Shown piece by piece: positions 1-9,214 of a DNA stretch of 64,000 nt. The stretch is from the NCBI RefSeq assembly GCF_002811245.1, contig NZ_NIVQ01000015.1:1-64000 (forward strand), written 5' to 3'. Position 1 is the first letter of the stretch. Each line of letters starts with the position of its first letter. The stretch comes from Vibrio salilacus (GTDB taxonomy: Bacteria > Pseudomonadota > Gammaproteobacteria > Enterobacterales > Vibrionaceae). Below the pieces are notes generated by a model that was not told the DNA's origin, did no database searches, and worked only from the letters and a program-made list of their open reading frames with translations. Position numbers and translations under genes: made by a program.

Positions 1-123
1 TTTGAGAAGCTTTGCGATATCTGTACGTGACATCCCATCTTCGAAATGAGCGATGGCCAAATAGCGAATACGTAGCCTTGCATTAGATGTGGAACGAATA
101 AGTTGAGGAAAGTTAATGCTCAT
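1..123 (-). mobile_element. IS630-family transposase, N-terminal part only (cut by window edge)
   Basis: On the minus strand an ATG at 123 opens a frame that stays open to position 1, giving 41 residues that begin MSINFPQLIRSTSNARLRIR and include a helix-turn-helix-like stretch (SRTDIAKLLK). I recognise this as the start of IS630-family transposases common in Vibrio. A good ribosome site (GGAGGT) lies just upstream at about 132-137. The element would enter the window from the left and end somewhere between 124 and about 180, directly behind glpX; the exact terminal repeat and TA target duplication cannot be fixed from one end. Whether the rest of the transposase is intact cannot be seen. Confidence 0.8.
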
Positions 124-158
124 ATAGTACCTCCGAATAGAGGTACCATTAGATCAGA

Positions 159-172
159 AATTTAATTAAATT
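159..172. repeat. 14-bp perfect AT palindrome at the IS/glpX junction
   Basis: AATTTAATTAAATT reads identically on both strands. It lies between the transposase start and the glpX terminator and may belong to the end of the insertion sequence, but the element boundary is not defined here. AT-only palindromes of this length also arise by chance. Confidence 0.4.
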
Positions 173-180
173 GGTATCAG

Positions 181-210
181 TAAAAAGGCCAGCTAGTGCT
201 GACCTCTTTT
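181..210 (-). terminator. Rho-independent terminator of glpX, likely bidirectional
   Basis: An 8-bp stem (186-193 with 198-205, one G-U pair) has a 4-nt loop and is flanked by A5 on the left and T4 on the right. It lies 12 nt beyond the glpX stop codon and would also block read-through from the IS side. Confidence 0.8.
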
Positions 211-222
211 AATCGCTTGTGG

Positions 223-1230
223 TTAAAGAATAATGTCTCTTACTTCTGGATCTTTGCGCTCTAGATAGTGAATAGACTTAATGCGGCGAATGGTACGGCA
301 ACGGCCTCGAATCAACAGTGTTTCCGTCGTTGCAATATTTCCCGAACGAGTGATCCCTTCTAATAAATCGCCTTTAGTGATGCCTGTAGCAGAAAAGATA
401 ACATTATCACTACGTGCCATGTCTTCCATGGCAAGTACGACGTTGGCTTGTACACCCATCTCTTCACAGCGCTTGAGCTCATTAGCACCATAAATGCGAT
501 TTTCTTCACTGTCGCCTTTCACTTCGTGGCGTGGCAGTAAACGGCCATGCATGTCGCCATCAAGAGCGCGGATCACTGCGGCAGAAACAACACCTTCAGG
601 AGCACCACCAATGCAGTACATCGCATCGACTTCGCTATCTGGCATACAGGTGAGAATTGATGCCGCTACGTCGCCATCAGGCACCGCAAATACGCGCAGG
701 CCCATAGATTGCATTTGTGCAATGACATCGTCGTGGCGCGGCTTAGCAAGCGTAATGACCACTAAAGTGTCTAACGTCTTATTGAGCGCTGCGGCGATTT
801 TCTCTAGGTTTTCTTTTAATGGTTTATTCAAATCTATACAACCCTTTGCGCCAGGGCCTACAACCAGTTTTTCCATGTACATGTCTGGGGCTTTTAGAAA
901 GCTTCCTTTCTCGCCTGCCGCCAATACTGCCAATGCGTTCGATTGACCCATTGCGGTCATGCGAGTCCCTTCAATTGGGTCAACTGCGATATCGACTTCA
1001 TCACCACCAATACCAACACATTCACCAATGTAGAGCATGGGTGCATCATCAATCTCGCCTTCGCCAATAACGATCTCGCCACTGATATCGGTTTTATTAA
1101 GTAGGCTGCGCATCACTTTCACGGCAGCGCCGTCGGCTGCATTTTTATCGCCACGGCCAAGCCACTTATATCCTGCAAGTGCTGCCCCTTCAGTAACTCG
1201 AGAAAAGGCCATTGCTAAATCGCGTTTCAT
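223..1230 (-). CDS. glpX: Class II fructose-1,6-bisphosphatase
   Basis: 335 residues, essentially the length of E. coli GlpX (336). The enzyme hydrolyses fructose-1,6-bisphosphate to fructose-6-phosphate in gluconeogenesis, using a divalent metal. The metal-binding acidic motif of the family, GEGEIDDAPM, and the later DPIEGT motif are both visible. The open frame extends 56 codons further upstream, but the start at MKRDLAMAFSRV (1230) is chosen because family homology begins there and a TGGAGT ribosome site sits 6 nt upstream. The gene is monocistronic: zapB diverges on one side and an insertion sequence lies on the other. Confidence 0.96.
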   Translation of the reverse strand: MKRDLAMAFSRVTEGAALAGYKWLGRGDKNAADGAAVKVMRSLLNKTDISGEIVIGEGEIDDAPMLYIGECVGIGGDEVDIAVDPIEGTRMTAMGQSNALAVLAAGEKGSFLKAPDMYMEKLVVGPGAKGCIDLNKPLKENLEKIAAALNKTLDTLVVITLAKPRHDDVIAQMQSMGLRVFAVPDGDVAASILTCMPDSEVDAMYCIGGAPEGVVSAAVIRALDGDMHGRLLPRHEVKGDSEENRIYGANELKRCEEMGVQANVVLAMEDMARSDNVIFSATGITKGDLLEGITRSGNIATTETLLIRGRCRTIRRIKSIHYLERKDPEVRDIIL

Positions 1231-1543
1231 GATGACTCCAAAGTAAAAGGATTGAGAGAAATTAAATCGGCAGAATTTTATCACATCAAAAAGGAAACGT
1301 TTGCCTTTTCGCTTTTGTTGGCATTGAACTGGATCAATCTTGTTGGTTATATTGGTAGGGAAACACTCAAACACCTTAGGATGTAAAGGTATTGTCAATT
1401 AGCGCTGAATTTTTAATCAAATGATGCAAAAACTACAATATAGAGAGTGTTTCTCTGCGCATGGCTGAGTAGAATGGGGATAAATAAGGTTTAGGTCACC
1501 GATGATCAAAACCCTTCTCCGGATAACCTATAGGTAGGCTAAA
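1231..1543. promoter_or_regulatory. Divergent glpX/zapB intergenic region (313 bp)
   Basis: This gap must hold the promoters of both divergent genes. It is AT-rich. I could not pick out a confident regulator site, and none of the short open frames inside has a plausible ribosome site or family resemblance. Confidence 0.5.
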
Positions 1544-1786
1544 ATGTCTTTTGAAGTACTAGAACAACTAGAAGCAAAAATTCAAACCGCTGTTGATACA
1601 ATTGCTCTTTTACAAATGGAAGTAGAAGAGCTAAAAGAAGAAAAAGAGAAGCTGGCGACTGAGGCTAACGAGCTACGTAACAATCGTGCAGAGCTTGAAC
1701 AGAAAGCAGAACTAATGCAACAAGAGCACAACGCGTGGCAAGAGCGTATTCGTAATCTACTGGGTAAAATGGACGACGTTGAGTAA
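1544..1786 (+). CDS. zapB: Cell division protein ZapB
   Basis: 80 residues, almost entirely a coiled coil rich in Glu, Lys and Leu with clear heptads (QLEAKIQ, ALLQMEVEELKEEKEKL, ELRNNRAEL). It matches the ZapB family in length and in its start MSFEVLEQLEAKIQ. ZapB is a cytoplasmic protein that links the Z-ring, through ZapA, to MatP and the terminus region and stimulates ring assembly. A ribosome site (TAGG) is present about 9 nt upstream, and a strong terminator follows 24 nt after the stop, so the gene is its own unit. Confidence 0.95.
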   Translation: MSFEVLEQLEAKIQTAVDTIALLQMEVEELKEEKEKLATEANELRNNRAELEQKAELMQQEHNAWQERIRNLLGKMDDVE

Positions 1787-1810
1787 TACGTCTTCATATC
1801 AATCAAAAAA

Positions 1811-1836
1811 GGCTGAACCTAACGTTCAGCCTTTTT
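1811..1836 (+). terminator. zapB terminator, likely shared with metF
   Basis: An 8-bp perfect stem (1811-1818 with 1824-1831) with a 5-nt loop is followed by T5 on the plus strand and preceded by A6, so it can also end metF transcripts arriving on the minus strand. Confidence 0.88.
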
Positions 1837-1860
1837 CTGGTTTTTTTTGTCTACATCGTC

Positions 1861-2793
<933 letters not shown>

Positions 2794-2798
2794 TCAAT

Positions 2799-2822
2799 CG
2801 ACGTTTAGACGTCTATATGTCT
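2799..2822. promoter_or_regulatory. MetJ operator (met boxes) upstream of metF
   Basis: Three consecutive 8-bp units, CGACGTTT, AGACGTCT and ATATGTCT. The central one is a perfect copy of the met-box consensus AGACGTCT. Tandem 8-bp units are how MetJ dimers bind cooperatively. The site sits 48-71 bp upstream of the metF start. Confidence 0.88.
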
Positions 2823-2944
2823 ACAGAATGTATTGAATACGTTTTAAAGTCAACTGCGTGTGTATGAATTTTTCTCAAGTTAATAATGAGCCAGTTTCAA
2901 GTTTAGTGGCAGAGCCACTGTTAGCACTAACTAGACACAAAAAA

Positions 2945-2966
2945 GGCGCTAGATAAGTCTAGCGCC
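2945..2966 (-). terminator. Terminator of metB-metL
   Basis: A 9-bp perfect stem (2945-2953 with 2958-2966) with a 4-nt loop; the A-run at 2939-2944 gives the U-tract on the minus strand. It lies 6 nt past the metL stop. Confidence 0.9.
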
Positions 2967-2972
2967 TGATAA

Positions 2973-5387
2973 CTAAAGTAGGCTTGATAATAGATTGAGA
3001 TCCGATTGAATAGCCCCTGCGGTGACCTCTCTACCCGCACCAGGCCCTCGAATTACCAGTGGATTATCTTTATACCATTTACTCTCAATAGCAAAGATAT
3101 TGTCGCAAGGCAGCAGGTTGGCGAGTGGATGTTCTTTCGTTAATGCCTCTACGCCAACCGTTGCTTTACCATTTTTCTCTAAGCGCGCTACGTAACGCAG
3201 TACCTTGTCTTCGCGTTGGGCTTTTTCAAGCCGCTCTGCGAGTAACTCACTCAATAATTGGCTCTTATCAAGGAACTCATCTAATGAAAGCTGAGCTAAC
3301 TCATCAGGCACTAAGCTCTCAACTTTGACCGCTTCCGGTTCGATAGCTAATCCAGACTCACGGGCAAGAATGACCAATTTACGCATCACGTCAGAGCCAT
3401 CAAGATCGCTACGAGGGTCAGGTTCTGTTAAGCCTTGTTGCCAGGCAAGATCGACAAGTTCTGCAAACGGTACGCTGCCATCGTATTGTTGAAATAACCA
3501 CGAAAGCGTACCGGAAAAAATGCCTGATAAAGCACTAATGTCATCACCACTTTCACGTAAATCTCTGACGGTGTGGTTAATTGGTAAGCCAGCTCCGACG
3601 GTGGCGTTGTACAGCCAGTGGCGGTTAATTTTGGCAAACGCATCTTGAACTTGATGATAGTAGTGACTTGATGCTGATCCGGCGACTTTATTGGCCGAAA
3701 TTAAGTGCATTCCTTGTTCGGCGATTTCTAAATAGCGTTCGGCAAGCTCTTTACTGGCCGTTACATCCAGTACCACTAAATCGTCATACCCTTGTAGCGC
3801 ACCGAGCTTTTCGATCCAGTCGCTTCCTTGGTAACTGATTGCCTCTTCATCGAAATGCGCACTCACTTCACTGGCTGCTATACCTTGGTCGTTAAACCAA
3901 TAGGTTTGACTATCGACAACGGCGACGAGATCAAAATTCATCCCGTGACGTTTTTCAAGTTCAGATTTTTGTTCACAAAACAGCGCTAACCAACTTGAGC
4001 CGATATTACCTTTACCACATAACGCGATGGCGACGCGCTTTTGTGCTTGAAAAAGCTGGCTGTGGATCGCTTTGACTAATGGGTTGCTATCAATGGTGCG
4101 TAGCACGGCGACTAAACTTAGCCCCGACAGTGACTCAGAAATAAATTCCACTGGTGCATTTTTTAGTTGCTGATAGAAGCCGTAACAATGGTTAGGGTTC
4201 TTAGTGACACCAGCTCCAACCGCCGCAACCATGGCGTAACCTTCTTTCAGTTTGAGCTCAGCTTCAATCGCGGTGTCTTGCAAGTACTCTAGTGCACCAC
4301 CAACGATTTCGCTGGTATAGGCCAAACGCAGACGATGTTTGTCAGGTTGTGACTCGTAGGTCAGAGGCTCAAGTTGAGCGCGTTTAAGGCTCGCTAAGAC
4401 TTCGTTCTCGAAGCGTGTGAAATCATGCCCTGACGAGAAGCTCAGTTGAATCAATTGCACTTCATCAAGTGAGGAGATGATTTTTGCACCGCGGCCAGAG
4501 GCAAGAACGCGCTCGATGCGGGTTGAGCCTGATTCGGGTTGATAGCTGCAACGTAAGTGCAAATCCATGGTGCTTTGCGCAACAGGCTGAAGAGTCCGGC
4601 TGTGCAACACGGGCGCAGCTAGGCGAGCCAATTCACTGGCTTCATCTAACCTTAATAGTGGAAGTAAACAAGCATCAGAGACCAACCTTGGATCAGCACT
4701 GTACACACCAGCCACATCGCTCCAAATCGTCACTCGACTGACTTCGGCCAATGCGCCAATCACAGTTGCTGAGTAATCAGAGCCGTTCCGACCGAGTAGT
4801 ACTGTACGGCCTAACGTGTCCTGAGCCATAAAGCCAGTAATGACGATTCGGTGGTGCGCGTGTTGCACCAAGGCTTCTTTGATCAGAGGATAAGACGCAC
4901 CGAAATCGACCTCGGGTTGTGTGCCAGTTTGAGCTCGTAAAAAAGCGCGCGCGTCTTGCGCGGTTGCAGGCAGATCTGCTTGATTGAGTAAAGCGGCGAG
5001 TAAGCGCGAAGACCATACTTCACCGTGACCGAGTACCGCCGCTTTATCGGCGTCGGTTAATGGCGCCGTTAGCTCACCTAGGGTCGTGAACTCATCGCGC
5101 AGCGTGGCAAGCAATGGTTGCTTTTCATCGCCTTCAACAAGCGCTTCAATTAGCTCACTTTGATATTGGCGTAGCGTCTGAAGCTCTTCGTGTGCGAGGC
5201 GACCATCTTTGTTGAGCGCGTCCAAAAAAGCAATCAGACGATTGGTGGTTTTGCCCGCCGCGGAAACAACGATCAAGTCCTCAGCATTGGAATACTCTTT
5301 GAGTATGCCAACGACTCGACGGTAACAATCTGGGTCAGCAAGACTACTGCCACCGAATTTATGCAGTTGACGTGGCGTGGCAGACAT
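2973..5387 (-). CDS. metL: Bifunctional aspartokinase II / homoserine dehydrogenase II
   Basis: 804 residues (E. coli MetL 810). The N-terminal aspartokinase carries the KFGGSS motif at residues 10-15 and the GRNGSDYSAT motif near 200. A regulatory ACT-like region lies around 300-450. The C-terminal homoserine dehydrogenase opens with the Rossmann motif GKGNIGSSW near 460. The protein catalyses the first and third steps from aspartate towards methionine and threonine. The methionine-branch assignment (MetL rather than ThrA) comes from its place directly behind metB: the metB stop and metL start share one base (TAATG), implying translational coupling. Confidence 0.96.
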   Translation of the reverse strand: MSATPRQLHKFGGSSLADPDCYRRVVGILKEYSNAEDLIVVSAAGKTTNRLIAFLDALNKDGRLAHEELQTLRQYQSELIEALVEGDEKQPLLATLRDEFTTLGELTAPLTDADKAAVLGHGEVWSSRLLAALLNQADLPATAQDARAFLRAQTGTQPEVDFGASYPLIKEALVQHAHHRIVITGFMAQDTLGRTVLLGRNGSDYSATVIGALAEVSRVTIWSDVAGVYSADPRLVSDACLLPLLRLDEASELARLAAPVLHSRTLQPVAQSTMDLHLRCSYQPESGSTRIERVLASGRGAKIISSLDEVQLIQLSFSSGHDFTRFENEVLASLKRAQLEPLTYESQPDKHRLRLAYTSEIVGGALEYLQDTAIEAELKLKEGYAMVAAVGAGVTKNPNHCYGFYQQLKNAPVEFISESLSGLSLVAVLRTIDSNPLVKAIHSQLFQAQKRVAIALCGKGNIGSSWLALFCEQKSELEKRHGMNFDLVAVVDSQTYWFNDQGIAASEVSAHFDEEAISYQGSDWIEKLGALQGYDDLVVLDVTASKELAERYLEIAEQGMHLISANKVAGSASSHYYHQVQDAFAKINRHWLYNATVGAGLPINHTVRDLRESGDDISALSGIFSGTLSWLFQQYDGSVPFAELVDLAWQQGLTEPDPRSDLDGSDVMRKLVILARESGLAIEPEAVKVESLVPDELAQLSLDEFLDKSQLLSELLAERLEKAQREDKVLRYVARLEKNGKATVGVEALTKEHPLANLLPCDNIFAIESKWYKDNPLVIRGPGAGREVTAGAIQSDLNLLSSLL

Positions 5388-6553
5388 TACGCAGCCTCCT
5401 TCACTTTATTAAATGCTTGAGTGAGGTCGTCAATCAGATCTTCACTATCTTCTAAACCAACAGATAAGCGTAATAGCTGTTGTGATATACCCGCTTCGGC
5501 TAGCGCAACTTCACCCATAGCTCGATGCGTCATTGAGGCAGGGTGGCAAATCAAGCTTTCAACACCGCCTAATGACTCTGCTAGAGAAAAGAGTTTGAGG
5601 TGGCCAACAAAAGCTTTAAGTTGTTCAAAGCTACCTGCAAACTCAAAACTTAACATTGAGCCAAAGCCAGTTTGCTGCTTTTTAGCGATCTCATGGCCGG
5701 GGTGATTTGGCAGACTTGGATGATAGATGGCGCTGACCAAAGACTCGCTCTGTAGGAACTGTAAGACTTTACTGGCACCTTCTTCGTGGGCTTTCATACG
5801 CGCGCCTAGGGTTCGCAGACCGCGTAGCGTCATATAGCTGTCAAATGGCGTCCCTGTTGCGCCAATGCAGTTGCCCCACCAAGCAAGCTCTTCAGCATGT
5901 TGCTCGGTTTTGGTGATCACAACACCGCCAATCACATCCGAGTGACCATTAATGTACTTAGTGGTTGAGTGAATAACAAAATCTGCACCTAGCTCGAGCG
6001 GCTTTTGGAATACAGGCGTTAAAAAAGTATTGTCGACCGCAACCTGCGCCCCGACTTGTTTGGCTTGTTGACACAGTTTTTGAATATCGACCACGCGTAC
6101 TAATGGATTTGATGGCGTTTCTATCAAGATAAGTTTTGGCTTTTGAGCGAGCGCATTAGAGAGCGCTTTTTGATCAGATTGGTCAACGAATGCTACCTTG
6201 AAGTCACCTTTCTGAGCGCGGGTATTGAATAGGCGGTATGTTCCGCCGTAACAGTCATGGGGGGCAACAATTAAATCCTCAGGCCCTAGGAAGGCCGAGA
6301 CCCACAAATTCAATGCAGAGGTACCACAGTTAGTCACTACCGCCCCTTTGCCTGATTCAAGCTCATACAGTGCGGTTTCAAGCAAGCCTCGGTTTGGGTT
6401 GCCCGAGCGGGTGTAGTCATATTGAGGCAGTTCACCAAAGGCCGGGAAGCTATAGTTCGTTGAGAGATAAATAGGGGGAACAACAGCGTGATGTTGAGTG
6501 TCTGACTCGATACCAGTACGGACCGCGATTGTGGCTGGTTTACGGGTGCTCAT
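5387..6553 (-). CDS. metB: Cystathionine gamma-synthase
   Basis: 388 residues, a PLP-dependent Cys/Met-metabolism enzyme that joins O-succinylhomoserine and cysteine to form cystathionine. The pyridoxal-lysine motif of the family is visible as STTKYINGHSDVIGG near residue 200. Similarity to cystathionine beta-lyase means fold alone would not decide the function, but its coupling to metL, with metJ divergent, strongly favours metB. AAGGAAA lies about 8 nt before the ATG. Tandem met boxes upstream indicate repression by MetJ. Confidence 0.95.
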   Translation of the reverse strand: MSTRKPATIAVRTGIESDTQHHAVVPPIYLSTNYSFPAFGELPQYDYTRSGNPNRGLLETALYELESGKGAVVTNCGTSALNLWVSAFLGPEDLIVAPHDCYGGTYRLFNTRAQKGDFKVAFVDQSDQKALSNALAQKPKLILIETPSNPLVRVVDIQKLCQQAKQVGAQVAVDNTFLTPVFQKPLELGADFVIHSTTKYINGHSDVIGGVVITKTEQHAEELAWWGNCIGATGTPFDSYMTLRGLRTLGARMKAHEEGASKVLQFLQSESLVSAIYHPSLPNHPGHEIAKKQQTGFGSMLSFEFAGSFEQLKAFVGHLKLFSLAESLGGVESLICHPASMTHRAMGEVALAEAGISQQLLRLSVGLEDSEDLIDDLTQAFNKVKEAA

Positions 6554-6667
6554 GGGCGTTTCCTTTCGAACTATAGTGACTTGTTGCAGGGAATGCGCTA
6601 TATCTTGAAGATGTCAGATATGAGCAATTCCAACTCCATTTCTGGCCACTTTACTTGTCATTTTTGT

Positions 6668-6707
6668 GGACGTCAATATCTCTAGACGTCTATATGTCTT
6701 TGCTTGT
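6668..6707. promoter_or_regulatory. Tandem met boxes between metB and metJ
   Basis: Consecutive 8-bp units GGACGTCA, ATATCTCT, AGACGTCT, ATATGTCT and TTGCTTGT run from 6668. The third is a perfect consensus and the first and fourth are close. The array lies in the 218-bp divergent region and can serve both metBL and autoregulation of metJ. The AGACGTCT-ATATGTCT pair is also present upstream of metF. Confidence 0.9.
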
Positions 6708-6771
6708 GGACATAAATGCCGCTAAAATTGCGGCTTCTGATTTCAAACATACATTTTTACAAAGGTGCGCA

Positions 6772-7089
6772 ATGGCAGACTGGAATGGCGAATACATTAG
6801 CCCGTACGCTGAGCATGGAAAAAAAAGTGAGCAAGTAAAGAAGATTACTGTTTCTATTCCATTGAAAGTATTAAAGGTTTTAACTGATGAACGTACGCGC
6901 CGTCAGATCAATAACCTGCGCCACGCGACAAACAGTGAGCTATTGTGCGAAGCGTTTTTGCACGCATACACAGGTCAGCCACTGCCAACGGATGAAGACT
7001 TGCGTAAAGATCGTCCGGATGACATCCCGACAGAAGTGAAAAAATTAATGACAGAAATGGGCATTGAGTTCGAAGCGTTTGATGAATAA
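6772..7089 (+). CDS. metJ: Met repressor MetJ
   Basis: 105 residues, the same length as E. coli MetJ. It is a ribbon-helix-helix repressor with S-adenosylmethionine as corepressor. The beta-strand segment [13 protein letters not shown] and the following helix [22 protein letters not shown] are typical. The frame is open 39 codons further upstream, but those codons cross the met boxes, and homology starts at [16 protein letters not shown] (6772), with AAAGGTG about 9 nt upstream. Confidence 0.97.
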   Translation: MADWNGEYISPYAEHGKKSEQVKKITVSIPLKVLKVLTDERTRRQINNLRHATNSELLCEAFLHAYTGQPLPTDEDLRKDRPDDIPTEVKKLMTEMGIEFEAFDE

Positions 7090-7136
7090 TCACCACGGCA
7101 TGTCATTTTTTTCTGCAAGGTAAAATTCTTAAAAAA

Positions 7137-7159
7137 AACCGCTGTATCAAACAGCGGTT
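7137..7159. terminator. Convergent terminator between metJ and malic enzyme
   Basis: A stem of 7 bp GC-rich core (7139-7145 with 7151-7157), extended by A-T pairs, with a 5-nt loop and A and T runs on both sides, so it works in both directions. Confidence 0.88.
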
Positions 7160-7179
7160 TTTTGTTCGTCACAACAGGC

Positions 7180-8457
7180 TTACTCTGCCATGTAGTTTTC
7201 TGGCATCTCTATTCGCGCGACACCTGAATCGACAGCCGCTTGCGCGACCGCTTTAGCTACGCGAGACAATAGGCGAGAATCCATTGGTTTTGGAATGATG
7301 TAATCTGGACCAAATGACAGCGCGCTAACCCCCGCGGCTTTTAATACTTCTGCTGGCACTTCTTCTTTGGCGAGCTGACGAATGGCTTCAACCGCGGCCA
7401 GTTTCATCTCATCATTGATTTCGCTAGCACGCACATCCAGCGCACCACGGAAGATGAATGGGAAACACAGCACGTTATTGACTTGGTTCGGATAGTCACT
7501 GCGTCCGGTTCCCATGATCAGATCTTGGCGAACGGCTCTGGCTAGCTCTGGCTTGATTTCTGGATCTGGGTTCGAACAAGCAAACACAATCGGCTTATCG
7601 GCCATCAATTTAAGCGCCTCGGGCGGCAGCAAGTTTGGACCTGATACACCTAAGAACAGATCGGCCCCTTCAATTACATCTTCTAACGTTCGCTTATCAG
7701 TATTGTTAGCAAATAGCTGTTTGTATTCATTGAGGTCTTCACGACGAGTATGAATGACGCCTTTGCGATCCAGCATGTAGATTTTCTCACGCATTGCGCC
7801 ACATTTGATCAGCAGTTCCATACAAGCAACGGCAGCAGCGCCGGCACCAAGACAGACTATGGTTGCGTCTTGAAGTTTCTTTCCTTGCAATTCAATCGCA
7901 TTTAACATCCCCGCAGCCGTCACAATCGCAGTTCCGTGTTGGTCATCGTGGAACACAGGTATATCACAACGCTCAATCAACTGTCTTTCAATCTCAAAAC
8001 AATCCGGTGCTTTGATATCTTCTAGGTTAATACCGCCAAAGGTATCGGCGATGTTGGCAACGGTATCAACAAATTCTTCGATAGTGCGGTGTTTGACTTC
8101 AATATCAATCGAATCAAGACCTGCAAAGCGCTTAAAGAGTAGTGCTTTACCTTCCATAACAGGTTTTGATGCCATTGGACCTAGGTTACCCAAGCCTAAA
8201 ATTGCGGTACCGTTTGAGATTACAGCGACCATATTGCCTTTTGAGGTGTACTTATAGACGTTATCGACGTTTTGGGCGATTTCGCGTACGGGCTCTGCAA
8301 CGCCTGGGCTGTAGGCGAGCGCTAGGTCTCTGGCGGTTTCGGCTGGGGTAGTCAGCTCAACAGAAATTTTGCCTGGCGTCGGGTAGGCATGGTAATCCAA
8401 TGCTTGCTGACGAAATTGCTCTTCAGGAGATAGTTGTTGAGGGTTGTCATCGGACAT
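7180..8457 (-). CDS. Malic enzyme, short form (malate oxidoreductase, decarboxylating)
   Basis: 425 residues. It converts malate to pyruvate and CO2 with reduction of NAD(P)+. The malic-enzyme N-terminal region (YSPGVAEP, KGNMVAVISNGTAILGLG), the metal-binding part (FHDDQHGTAIV) and a Rossmann motif (GAGAAAVA) follow in order. It resembles the catalytic part of E. coli MaeB but lacks the phosphotransacetylase-like extension of that ~760-residue protein. The cofactor (NAD or NADP) cannot be settled from sequence alone. It is transcribed alone, converging on metJ. The ribosome site is weak (GAG about 12 nt upstream). Confidence 0.92.
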   Translation of the reverse strand: MSDDNPQQLSPEEQFRQQALDYHAYPTPGKISVELTTPAETARDLALAYSPGVAEPVREIAQNVDNVYKYTSKGNMVAVISNGTAILGLGNLGPMASKPVMEGKALLFKRFAGLDSIDIEVKHRTIEEFVDTVANIADTFGGINLEDIKAPDCFEIERQLIERCDIPVFHDDQHGTAIVTAAGMLNAIELQGKKLQDATIVCLGAGAAAVACMELLIKCGAMREKIYMLDRKGVIHTRREDLNEYKQLFANNTDKRTLEDVIEGADLFLGVSGPNLLPPEALKLMADKPIVFACSNPDPEIKPELARAVRQDLIMGTGRSDYPNQVNNVLCFPFIFRGALDVRASEINDEMKLAAVEAIRQLAKEEVPAEVLKAAGVSALSFGPDYIIPKPMDSRLLSRVAKAVAQAAVDSGVARIEMPENYMAE

Positions 8458-8672
8458 AGGTGTAGGTACTCGTTAATAATTATATGGAAAGGGGGAATCC
8501 ATTTTAGAGTAACTAAGTCAAGCTGCCTAGGTCAGAATGCGATCGGAAGCAATAAAAGGTGGTAAAAGTCGGCTGATAAGACCAGATATCAAGAGGGATC
8601 ACTGGTAATGGCTAGTTTCAATAACACAATACTCTGAATGAATGCTAATTACCTTATAATAGATAACAAAAA

Positions 8673-8690
8673 AGGACGCTTGAGCGTCCT
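8673..8690 (-). terminator. rpmE terminator
   Basis: An 8-bp perfect stem (8673-8680 with 8683-8690) with the A-run at 8667-8672 supplying the U-tract on the minus strand. The loop is only 2 nt as drawn, so the innermost pairs probably open. Confidence 0.82.
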
Positions 8691-8716
8691 TTCTAGATTC
8701 GATATCTAAGCAGAAA

Positions 8717-8935
8717 TTACTTCTTGCTTGATAGAGCACCGAAACGCTTGTTGAAGCGATCAACGCGGCCGCCAGTATCTACGATACGTTGCTTACCAGT
8801 GTAGAATGGGTGACATTTGTCACATACGTCTAGGTGGATAGACTCTTTGCTTAGTGTTGAGTTGAACTCGAAAGAGTTGCCGCAAGAACAAGTCGCTTTA
8901 ACTGCTTTGTACTCTGGGTGGATACCAGCTTTCAT
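8717..8935 (-). CDS. rpmE: 50S ribosomal protein L31 (zinc-binding form)
   Basis: 72 residues, starting [12 protein letters not shown]. The four cysteines of the zinc-containing form of L31 are present (C16, C18 in CSCG; C37, C40 in CDKC). AGAGG lies 6-7 nt upstream of the ATG. It is a single-gene unit with its own terminator, divergent from priA. Confidence 0.97.
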   Translation of the reverse strand: MKAGIHPEYKAVKATCSCGNSFEFNSTLSKESIHLDVCDKCHPFYTGKQRIVDTGGRVDRFNKRFGALSSKK

Positions 8936-9214
8936 GGGAGAACCTCTGAATATAGGCCGTGTCGCTATCCGATTCTAAGCCGGACACCACACGTAGTTAA
9001 TAAAAGTTGCTTGGATACCGCCGCCAAATGACAGCCATATCTCTAAGGCGCGATATAGTAATGAATCGCGCCACAGTGATCAACCGATTTAACCATAAAT
9101 CTGCTACTTTTTTAGCCGAAACTTGGCGTTGTCGTGGGTGCGGAGTCGCTTTCTTGTCGGTCATTTTTACCTTAGACTAAGCAGCGTTACCTCCCCAAGA
9201 GCTCGATAGCCACT

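Noticed and set aside
494..946. 150-codon open frame on the plus strand
   Set aside because: It lies wholly inside glpX in the opposite direction and has no family resemblance; a shadow of the real gene.
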